From the NCBI GenBank assembly GCA_963682025.1, contig OY821517.1, forward strand, positions 102,774,412 to 102,838,411: 64,000 nt of DNA, in the 5' to 3' direction. Each line of letters begins with the position of its first letter. Position 1 is the first letter of the stretch. The position numbers and the translations under genes are program-made. This DNA comes from Cordilura impudica (taxonomy: Eukaryota > Arthropoda > Insecta > Diptera > Scathophagidae). The notes under the pieces are model-generated. The model worked only from the letters and a program-made list of their open reading frames with translations. It searched no databases and was not told the origin of the DNA. Shown piece by piece: positions 44,371 through 54,700 of this stretch.

Positions 44371-47300
44371 CACAGTGGCTGAAAATCATTTTTCATTGGC
44401 CAAAATTCTGTAACTTTTGAACCGATCAAAATATTTTAGTACTGTTTTTTTTAATAGATAGATAGATAGTTGATCTTGACTCAGTGTGAATTTCATTTAA
44501 ATTGATTGAGTACTTTTTAAGGAATTCTAGGTCAAAGTTTAACTTTTGATTTTTTTTAACTTTTAGCGTGATATATGTTTTTTTTTATTTATTTTTATTT
44601 ATTAGAAAGTGTCATATTTGGAGTTAAATAATTATTATAAACATTTTTTGTAATAATGAAATTTTTTTAATGCTTACACTCAAAAAAATTTTTACACTCA
44701 AAAAAATTTTTACACGCAACAAAATAGTAAAATTCACTAGAAATTTAACTAGTATTACTAAAAAATTAAAAATGTTTGCTATCAAATTTGCAATTTGCTT
44801 ACACTCAAGGAATATTATTATTACTACAGAAAAATTTATTAGTGTTTGCTGCCTAATTTGTTACACTAGCTAAATAAATCTGCTAAACATTAGCGCAATG
44901 ATTCTAATTTTTTTTTTAATTTTGATATGAAAATATGGGTTCTTATTTTTTGAATCTTTCTTATCTATTAAAACATTGCATTCATATGTGGGAAACCTTT
45001 TAAGAATAAAAACTGCAATAGATTTAAATAGCATTTGTAACAATGGTAGGTTCTGTTTATTATTATTTTTTACTAATACTATGTTTTTCGTACTTAAATA
45101 ACAATGAAAGGCAATTATAATTATTATTCATTAGACTCAAATATTGATTGCAAATATTCCATATTTTGTTCTGTGCTATTTCTGTTCTTTAGTAGTTTTT
45201 TGGCTTCTTCATCTAAATCCCGATGTTCCACTTTCCATTGATTTCGAATACTGGAGATGAACGGATCTGACGTTGCCAATAATATATTAAATAGATCTTC
45301 ATTTGTGGAATTTCGTGACATTTTTCTAGTATTGTGCTGTCTATAAAATCTGTAATCCTTGTTCCTTTTTTCCTGAGCCTCCTCTGATAGATCTCCAAGT
45401 GGCACCAAATGATATTTAATGACATCTTCTCCATGATAAAGGATTTTGTGGACTGTTGCAGACATATTTCTCCATGGGTAGTTGGTTGTATATATTTTTG
45501 CAGTTTCCTTAGCATAATCTCCAAATTTTCTAGAGTCAATTTCTTCATTGCACGCGAGTACTTCTAGGATTATTTTAAATCTGAAAATAAGGTTTAAATC
45601 CACTCCTGTTATTTCAGATGCTGTTTCTGGATCTGAAAAGAATCTTCTTGCGGTATTGCCATCATTTGTATTGCCTGACCCTTGTTTTGGCTGATCTATA
45701 ATCAATCCAAATTTGCGATAGTCATCTTGAACATGTTTCTTTTTTGAACTTCTTAACTCTTTGTTGGTTTCGTTGTTTCTTATTGATCCTGAAGGCCCGA
45801 AATCCAAATCATAACTGATTTTTAGTATGTGTTCCATAAGTCGTATTCTTGCATGTAGTGGTGATAATCCAAATTCGAAGGCATCGGTATTATCGAATGA
45901 TTTTGTCGGGACTTGGTTTAATTGGCTTGATGTTGCTTGGCATATAATGCAGCTGGATGCAGCCTTCGTGTTAGTCAAAGCCTGACCTACTTTTCCATCT
46001 ATCATTGTCAGCACTAATTGGTAGCTTACTTCAATTTGCTGCCCATCTAACTGTAATTGTAATGGCTGTAGTGTTGCTATTTGGGCCTTGATATCACTAA
46101 CTTCTTTGTTAATGGCATCATGACTTTCTTTTTTGAATTCAAATTTGATTGGCCTGCAGTATTTCGTAGAAGATGGTGTCTCATTTTTCCAAATATCCAT
46201 TGTTTGCGTTGTACTACTCGAAGGCTCCGAATCTTCCAAAATCTTTTTCAATCGCAATGGTACAAATGATACCATGAACATATCTGAGTCCGAAATATTT
46301 TCACATACAACTTGTTTGTATTGTTTTTGTCCCGAAGAACCATCACATCCCCATTTACAAAATAGAATTAACTTTGTGTTTCCATATTTCTTTAACTCAG
46401 TTCCTGTTATTGATTGTAGCAAGCGTTTGGCTGTGTGATCAAGTAAAGATTGTAGTTGTACTTCTGCCGAAATTGGTGTGATTGTAATAGTGTCCTTTGA
46501 TGGCAAACAGTCTATTTTAGCAGCTGTTATGTGATGATATGCTGGATACATATTTGAGCCTTTTTCAATCGCACGCAATCTGAGCTGAATATATTGGTGT
46601 TTTGTTAATTTCAAATCCAGAAATAATGCTAATGCCTCCTCATTTGTGAACTGTTTTGCATCGCTCGGAGTTGGTATACTTTTAAGAATTCGCTTTGTTC
46701 TCACTGGACTAGCATTACAAGTTTTTTCAATGATATCCACTTTTGTTAATTGGTTTTGTGCTCGTAATTGATGTAGAAAAGATTCTTTTATATTTGTAGA
46801 ACCAATTTCCTCGTTAAAATTTTTAAGTTTCCGCCTCTTAGATCTATCGCTGCAGTTGTCCAATGATTTGCGTGGTCTTCCAGCCTTATCTAGCTTTGCT
46901 GTTTCTCCACCAACATTAAGTTGGCCTTCTAACCAGTTTGCACTTTTATTATAAAACTTTTGTTTACAGTAGTTAACTTCTTTCAATCGTTTTTTTAGTA
47001 CTTTGACGAAATTAGATAATTGCTCTTGTATTTCGGTACTAGACGAATTTAAGTTTAATTTTATTTTAACGTAACTAAGAACATCTTCCTGGTTTTTGTT
47101 TCGAAAATACTCTTCGGCCAGTTCTTTATAACTAAAGTTCTCCATATTTTTCTCAATATTTTTATTTGCGTCTGTTATCACTTTTTTATCACTTTTTATC
47201 ACTTGCGAATATACGTCCGTACACTTGAAGTATTAACTTATTATTGAGTAATCCCTTATAGAATCCGTCATTTTATACATTTTTAGGTACATGTTATTCA

Positions 47301-48218
47301 CACATTGATCTTTAATTTCATAGCAGGTAGTACTTAAATTGAACAAAACTGCACTTGTTATCCAGACTTCAATATCAGGTAAAACTAATTAGTTTCTCGC
47401 CAATATGGGGTGGTTTTTTATCTTTAGTGGTTTAGTGCCGCGATTATTGACAAACTTATAAAATTGTTTATGACTTTGGTTGACCCTTAAATTTGACAAC
47501 AGGTAAATTAAGAAAGAGATCATTTGTTTACTGTAGAACCTATTGTGATCATTTTATGACTAATTTTTTTGCTGATCAAAACAAAGCCAATAAACCCTTT
47601 CGCAGGTATTTTATTTAATTATTTTACTTTTACGTAGTCTAAAGTAAAAAAACAAAATTTTTTTTAGAGTAATTTTTTTAGAGTAATTTCATTAAAATGA
47701 AAAAAGTGTTCTACCGGGGGCTCGTGGGGGGTGCAAAAGTATATATAGAGTTAAACAGGATACATTCGCCTTTCTCCGGGTGGTATACGTTTCTTGTTCC
47801 CTTACTTCCTTTAGAAGTTCTATTCCACTAAAGTTTAAATTTGAGAAAAATATAGTGGTTTCATAAATATTTCATAACGCCCCTAATATCAAACGTTAGA
47901 ACTGTGACTACTTACAAAAACTAAAGACTATAATCCTACTAACATTATAAAAAAGACCGCAGGCCAATATCGATGATAGCTTGCGAGTAGTAACCATTTA
48001 TTTTTGATAAAAAACAAAAAAAAAACACCTTTTGCTGAATTAAAAAAAACAGTTGAGTTTGACAGCATGCCACGCCCACAATTATCAATAGTTTAACCTA
48101 ATTTTTTGGCTACCTTAATCTGGATATATAAGCTACAAAAAGGATTAAAAATTTTAAAAATCGATGACAAAAAAAAATTTGACTTTTGGCCAATGAAATC
48201 AAAATTTGAGCCACAGTG
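44371..48218 (-). mobile_element. Transib (RAG1-like) DNA transposon, structurally intact
   Basis: A cut-and-paste element of 3,848 bp. Left end CACAGTGGCTGAAAATCATT, right end reversed CACTGTGGCTCAAATTTTGA. The two are imperfect inverted repeats over about 38 bp, both containing CATTGGCCAAAA. A perfect 5-bp duplication CGCCC flanks it (44366-44370 and 48219-48223). A 5-bp GC-rich duplication and CACWRTG ends are hallmarks of Transib, the superfamily from which the vertebrate RAG recombinase is thought to descend. It carries one uninterrupted transposase gene on the minus strand. The left 0.75 kb is downstream of the gene and contains TACACTCAAAAAAATTTTT tandem repeats near 44675-44715. The right 1.07 kb would hold the promoter. 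Confidence 0.92.
45124..47145 (-). CDS. Transib transposase (RAG1-core-like)
   Basis: 673 residues from ATG 47145 (MENFSYKELAEEYF; AAAATATGG context). The frame is open 19 codons further up but without ATG. The N-terminal third is basic (GRPRKSLDN, DRSKRRKL) and probably binds DNA. The catalytic part aligns with the RAG1 core. GCDGSSG has the likely first Asp (D268), like CDGMGD around RAG1 D600. CRPIKFEF matches CKPLCL. CIIC (C399, C402) and VHKILYH (H566, H571) match the RAG1 zinc ligands C727, C730, H937 and H942. NDGNTARRFF is at about 495. LSEEAQEKRNKDYRFYR aligns with SEGNESGNKLFRRFR, so E589 corresponds to E962. I could not place the second catalytic Asp with certainty. Length fits Transib. 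TTTATT at 45056-45061 gives an AATAAA about 60 bp past the stop. No stop or frameshift is seen. Nuclear cut-and-paste transposition is inferred from the family. Confidence 0.88.
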   Translation of the reverse strand: MENFSYKELAEEYFRNKNQEDVLSYVKIKLNLNSSSTEIQEQLSNFVKVLKKRLKEVNYCKQKFYNKSANWLEGQLNVGGETAKLDKAGRPRKSLDNCSDRSKRRKLKNFNEEIGSTNIKESFLHQLRAQNQLTKVDIIEKTCNASPVRTKRILKSIPTPSDAKQFTNEEALALFLDLKLTKHQYIQLRLRAIEKGSNMYPAYHHITAAKIDCLPSKDTITITPISAEVQLQSLLDHTAKRLLQSITGTELKKYGNTKLILFCKWGCDGSSGQKQYKQVVCENISDSDMFMVSFVPLRLKKILEDSEPSSSTTQTMDIWKNETPSSTKYCRPIKFEFKKESHDAINKEVSDIKAQIATLQPLQLQLDGQQIEVSYQLVLTMIDGKVGQALTNTKAASSCIICQATSSQLNQVPTKSFDNTDAFEFGLSPLHARIRLMEHILKISYDLDFGPSGSIRNNETNKELRSSKKKHVQDDYRKFGLIIDQPKQGSGNTNDGNTARRFFSDPETASEITGVDLNLIFRFKIILEVLACNEEIDSRKFGDYAKETAKIYTTNYPWRNMSATVHKILYHGEDVIKYHLVPLGDLSEEAQEKRNKDYRFYRQHNTRKMSRNSTNEDLFNILLATSDPFISSIRNQWKVEHRDLDEEAKKLLKNRNSTEQNMEYLQSIFESNE

Positions 48219-51011
48219 CGCCCTGAATCTGTTATTTTATTTTAAAAAATTATTAAAACGGGGTAGAAGTGACAATTTGTGAAATTTTCGTTCGATAAAA
48301 TGAGTCCAACATGATTGGCTGAAGCTACTGCTGAATAATCAAATGAGATATTATCAATGCTTCTTGAGTTAAAGCTGAAAAACTAAGCGAACATATATCA
48401 AGCTGTGGCAAAAATATAAAAGTTACATTAAAAAGTTCGGCCTAAGAACACCAAATCTTTTGGAGATTTTTCTTTACTTTTAACCTGACTGGAAATTAAC
48501 TCGGTGACGAAACTAAACTTACTAAAATTATGCTAATTTTTGTAGCGTAATTTAGTACAATGTTAAAGAAATTTATCTTTTAATGAAAATTACTCTATAC
48601 AAATATTTGTTTTATTCTCTTTGATACTCATGTTATTAAAAAAAAACTCTTGATTTGACGCGTTAAATTATTTATACAGTATTGACATTTTAATAACAAT
48701 AATCACTAGCAAATATAATTCCAAAAATTTTTATAATAAAAATTTATCCTTGAAGTTAACTTAGAAAAATGGACACAGCTGTAAATTTTAAATGACATAG
48801 ATAAAGCTATTTGAATACGAAAAAAATTGTAAGGCCAAATTCTTATTTAGGTGTATAAAATAATATTTTGTAAATATAGAAAAAAAAAAATCAATATTAC
48901 AATTTCATTAATATACCGTCGTTGTATTATTCTTTTTGGTAGCGTAAATATTTATCAGCAGCAGCAGAATAATAAATTACACAAATTATAATAAAAATAA
49001 CAAACCCACCAACTTCTGGTTCGAAAAACTAAAACCAAAAAATATATAATTATTATTCATATATTTTTTTTATATGAATAATTCAACATCAAAAGCATTG
49101 CATATGTTGGTTAAAAACAAAATAGAATTTGTTAGATTTGTACATTATATTTAAGGCTATTGTAGTCAAGTATACAGAAAAGCCAGTACTATTTTCGTTT
49201 TTTGAAAACAATTGGTTTATTATTAGTGGACATATATATATAAAGCATTTTTAAAAATATTTAGCAATGGCCAATACTTTTTTAAAAAACTTGGTGAAGA
49301 ATTCTTCTTAAGTATCACAAACCGTTTAGTGGGAAGAAAATGTTGAAGTCGACGTTTTGAAGTGGGTACTAAAAATTAAAAGTTTTTCCGAAAGATTCCA
49401 TTCATTCTCAGTACCTTTTTTACACATATCAGAGAATTAAGATTCAAGTCTGGCTGATACCGTTTTATAAACACAATCTCTAAGAAATATTAAATGCTGG
49501 ATTTAAAAATATAATTGCTAGATTTTTTACAACGATGTACAAAATTAATTAAATAATTAAAAAAATTTCGTGTATTTTCGTGCTTTTTTAATTAAAAATT
49601 AATTATTAGATGCACACAAATATAAATATATACAATTAGTTTGCTGATTTATCAGCAAAGCATACACATTTTTGTTCGCATGTAAAAAAAAAACGTATTG
49701 CCCGTCTAGATCACTTGAGTGTTGAATTTATTTTATATTTTTGAAGCCATGGAGATATATATAACTGTAAACGATTTAATAAAGATTATCTGTGTATTTA
49801 TTTTAACTGTCTTTAAGATGGAAGTGCAGGTACATGCACCCATCGAAACCCATAAGACATTCTTGAGAAACGACTAGTGGTTTACTTAGAATATAGTTTA
49901 ACATAATAACGGAATATCAACTGAATCAGATTGTTTTGAAAAAATTACCAACTATATTTTGTATTAGAAGCAAACACGACTTGGAATTTAATGCATTTTC
50001 TGCGTCAGACGATTTCAAATAGCTTATAAACAGAAAAGGTCACCAGCGAATTCCCAAATTATCCAACATGATAACTAAAATATAGTAGTGTCAACACATT
50101 TCTTTAAAATGCGATATAAAATTATAAATGAGATATATTCACCAACTCTTCGCTTCAAAACATTTAGTGCGATGAGTTAGACATTAAAGTGGGCAAACTA
50201 GTATATGCTCTGCCGAACGCATGAGTTTATATTAGCTATGGTAAAAGTTATTTATTAAACACATGCCGTAAGTGAAGAAGTAAAAAACTATAAGAATACA
50301 TACGAAGAAAGTTATCTAGATAATGAAGAATGTAATGCGAGTGTAATAATTTATTTTGAAGTAATTCATGTTTCGTGCTTAGAAGAATTTTAAAATTTAA
50401 TATTGGTGTCGAAAATATAATTAAATTAGGATTTTGATTTTTTTTTCGATAATTTTCAGTTAATGATAAATTTTTGTTCAGTTATCGCTAATTTAATATA
50501 TTTATGTTTTGTGTACAATAGTCACTAGGTGTGACTAGAATTTTTAGAATTTTAATCGACAACTTAAATCATGACAGTAAGCATTAATTAAATATCAAAA
50601 ATATTTCAACCTAATTTAATGTTGAGTAAGAATTCAAATTTATTGGCTTTAAGTGATGGTTTGGAATTACAGTCCCACACCATGGCACTCGCAGTAATTA
50701 TCATAGGCAGACTTTGTGCTCTATTTCTTATGGCCATAGTAATAATCACCAAACTATCTGGATTAAAAAAATGCTGCAATCATATTCATATCTTTTGAGA
50801 GTCATTTTATATATTTGATACTCAATATAAAATTAAAATTTTGCCGCCGTCCTTGTAAGGTTGTACATAAATTGCAGGGGAAAGTATAAAAAGCTTTGGA
50901 TAAAATAGAATTCAGATCAAATCTTTAATATCATTGTACCTTTATATCTTCATACAAATTAATTTTTTATTGCTATATATATTTTTCACAGATATTTCAA
51001 TCGGACAGACA
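48219..51011. other. 2.8-kb AT-rich region, no gene recognised
   Basis: After the target duplication (48219-48223) I find no coding, RNA or repeat signal. There are many stops in all frames. Confidence 0.5.
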
Positions 51012-51327
51012 AAACAAGTAAGCAAATTATAGTCGGTCTAGACCAACTATACGATACCCTATTCCATGCGTTTAGAAACCCTATCTCTTAGGCCCAACTA
51101 ACTGGACATAGAAAATAAGCAAAAACCAAATTTGAGTGGGATTTTTCTTAATTTTTTTGGCTGCAGATATGAAAAAGTTCATATCGGATGTTATATCCAT
51201 ATGGGGACTAGGTCCAAAAATGGACCGATCCTCATCATGTTTGGTAAAGTCTCTTGTATTTTGCAAAAATATATACAAACAAAATTTGAGAAGAATCAGT
51301 GCAATAATTTTGTTTTTTAATAGATTT

Positions 51328-51664
51328 TGTTACGGAACGCCCCGTAATGTTTCATGGAAGTGCCATCACTATTCCAATATATGTGCCATCCTTGTTTCAA
51401 ATCATCTGTTTTGTAAACCGCGTTTTTGCATTCCTTTCTCTTCTTTTTTTTTTTTGCATACCATTTGCTGTAAATCAAATAACTTTAATGTTTAATGTCG
51501 TTTTAATGTTCATAGAAGAAAGAGGTGCAAAACTGCGGTGAGTAAATTCATATTATTGTGTCTTTATTTGTAAATTAACCGTTTCCTTTTATATAGAAAT
51601 AAACTGAATATTTTTAAACAGTATTTTGTTCAACGCAAACCTCTTTTTATTTCTGTCAACAACA
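51328..51664 (+). repeat. BEL/Pao 5' LTR
   Basis: 337 bp, beginning TGTTACGGAACGCCCCGTAA and ending TCTGTCAACAACA. AATAAA at 51598-51603 may be the polyadenylation signal in the R region. The GTTACGGAACGCCCCGTAAT start contains an inverted ACGG/CCGT. Small frames inside it are also present in the 3' LTR and are not genes. Confidence 0.93.
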
Positions 51665-51788
51665 TTGCTTTATTTCGCAGTTTTATTTTGTATATGTTTT
51701 TTGCCGTTTCGTACAAAATAACTGCGTGTTTGCCGCCGTGGAAAATTTCTAAAATATAAAAATTTTAAAATAGTTGTACTCAACCATT

Positions 51789-54700
51789 ATGATGGAGCAT
51801 TCTCCTCGCCGGAGTCCTCGTCTACAAGGAAGCGATAATGCAGGTGCATCTAACATACCAGCCCAGACACAGCCATTGTCTAATCAAGTTACAGTAGAAC
51901 CTGCCGCCGTCGCCACCACCACACCATCAGCCACAAGTAATAAGTCAGCCGCCGTAAGTAATAAGCCTTCTACGCCAACCACAACAAATGCCGGAAATGT
52001 GTCGGAGATGCAAAAGCAAATTGCCTTGTTAAAACGCCAGCTTTCAGATACCCAGACAAAACTCAGCAATAGTAATCGCCAATGCCAACAGCTCGAGTCA
52101 GTTATTCGAAACACGGAATCTGTAAGTAATCATAACCTCACAAAATGTGTTCCCTCTCAAACAACAGATACTGCCGCCAACACAGTTTTGCCGCCATCTA
52201 CATCAACAGCATATTCTGCCGCCAACATATATATACCTCCAAGTACATCTATAGAGAGCCGTTATACAGATACAGACATACGTACTAGACATACCAACAC
52301 AATGACAACTGCCGCCATGCCGTCATTGCCAATTACATATAGCTCAGCCAGCAGCTCTGCCAACAGCCACACCATGCCATCGACGCAAGCAGCACCTACA
52401 GTCGATCATTTTAATGTGTATTTGTCACCAAATATTTCTGGTGGACCGCCATCTTGCCAATCATTTTCTACACAGCCAGCAATAAATTTTTATAACCCAG
52501 GTTTGTTACCAAATAATTCGGGTGCTATGATGTATCCTCGTAAGCTTCAAGATTTGCCAGAATTTAGTGGCGCAGCGGAAGATTGGCCAATATTTTATAC
52601 AGCTTATTTTCAATCGAACGCAACTTATAATTATTCAAATTTTGAAAATAATCAGCGCCTACAAAAAAGCCTCAAAGGTGATGCTCGTGACTTAGTTAAG
52701 TCATTGTTAATTCACCCAGACAACGTTGGTGTTGTCATTGAACAGCTTCGTACTAGATTTGGTAGACCGGAACAGCTGATTCAAAGCCAGTTGCGTCAAA
52801 TAAGAGAAATACCACATATTTCGGAAAATAATTTATCAAAATTAATACCCTTTGCTACGAAGGTAAGAAATTTGACTGTGTTTCTTCAGTCCGTGGAAGG
52901 TCACCAACATATTGCCAACCCAACATTGTTGGACGAATTAATTTTAAAGCTGCCAATGAGCAAAAAATTAGATTGGGCCAAAGTTGCCGCTACTATTAAA
53001 CCATATCCTACTCTTCTTAATTTTAGTGATTTTATAGATGAGCTGGCCATTTTAATCTGTTCAATACAGGATACGGACAACAAGGAACCAAAGCGTCGCG
53101 TCTTGCTTCACACAACCGAAAGGCAGCCACAATGCCCTTTATGCAAAGGTCAACATAAACTTTATGATTGTCGTAGTTTCATAGACTCAACTGTTAATAA
53201 ACGTTGGTCAGATGTTAAAAAGATTCGTGCCTGCTTTTCATGCCTTAATGTTGGCCATTCAACCCGCGATTGTCGTCGTAAAAAAACGTGTTTACAAAAT
53301 GGTTGTCAACGAAAACACCACAAATTGCTCCATGAAGTTGCCAACGTTGCTGTGCCAGCTGCCATCCCAAATGGGGAAAGTGAACCCCAACAAAGCGTAC
53401 TCAGCTGTTCATCGTCCGACAACAATAACAACAAAAAATTGTTGTTTCGTATTTTACCAGTTACTTTGTATGGTGAAAGGTGTCGTATGGATATTTATGC
53501 CCTTTTCGACGATGGATCGTCGATTACAATGTTAGATAAGGACATTGCCCAACAGCTTGGAGTACATGGTCAGAAAGGTAACTTAAATATACAGTGGTTT
53601 GGCGGTCGATCAGCACAGGAGTCGGTCTTTTCGTTTAACATTAAAATAAGTGGTGTAGGCAAATCTAAGTGCCATTACATGCGTAATGTTTATGCCGTTT
53701 CAAATTTAAATCTGCCTATGCAAAGTTTAACAAATCAAGATTTGCAAAATAGTTTCCAGACATCGTCATCTTTTCCCGTCAAACCCTATACAAACGTTAT
53801 ACCTCAGCTGTTAATTGGATTAGACCACGCCCATTTAGGGTTGCCAACTAATACTCAAGTAAATTTGTCTTCAGGTCCATTTGTCTGCAATACCGAATTG
53901 GGTTGGTTAGTGTTCGGCCCCTGTCGTACTTTGTCAACAAATCATCCCTCATGCCTTATGGCCAACATAGAAAGCGACAACAGTCTTCATCAGCTTGTTA
54001 AGCATTTTTTCAACGTAGAAAGTATTGGTGTAAGATCGGCCCCTCCTATTGAGTGCGATGATGACGCAAGAGCAAATAAATTTCTGCTAGAAACAACAAA
54101 ACGAATTGGGGACCGATTTCAAACCGGCCTCCTATGGAAACATGATAACGTAAAGCTGCCAAACAGTTATCCCATGGCCCTTAGACGTTTGGAGGGGATT
54201 GAAAAAAAGATGAGTCAAAACGAAAACTTTGCTGCTGCATACAAAGAGGTAATAAAGGGGTATGTAGACAAAGGCTATGTTCGTAAACTTCGTCTAGAAG
54301 ACATAGAGTTGCCAAGTGACAAAAAATGGTATTTGCCTCATTTTGGGGTAATAAATCCCAATAAACCAAAAAAGGTTCGCTTAGTATTTGATGCAGCTGC
54401 ACAAGTGAATGGGATTTCTTTAAATTCTCATTTATTAAAAGGCCCTCAAGACATCGCATCGTTACCAACAATTTTATACAATTTTCGTCGTGGTAGAGTT
54501 GCCGTATGTGCTGACATACGTGAGATGTTTCACCAGATCATTGTTCAGCCCGAAGACAGAATCAGCCAACGCTTTTTATGGCGCGGTGGAAATCAAAACA
54601 ACCCTCCTGAAGAGTATGAAATGGTGGTCATGACTTTTGGAGCAGCCTGCTCTCCATGCTCAGCACGTTACGTCATGAAAGCCAATGCCACGGTATACAG

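Noticed and set aside
51347..51541. 64-codon frame in the BEL LTR, repeated at 57362-57556
   Set aside because: Present because the LTRs are duplicates. Coding inside an LTR with no known domain is unlikely, and there is no env-like protein in the element.
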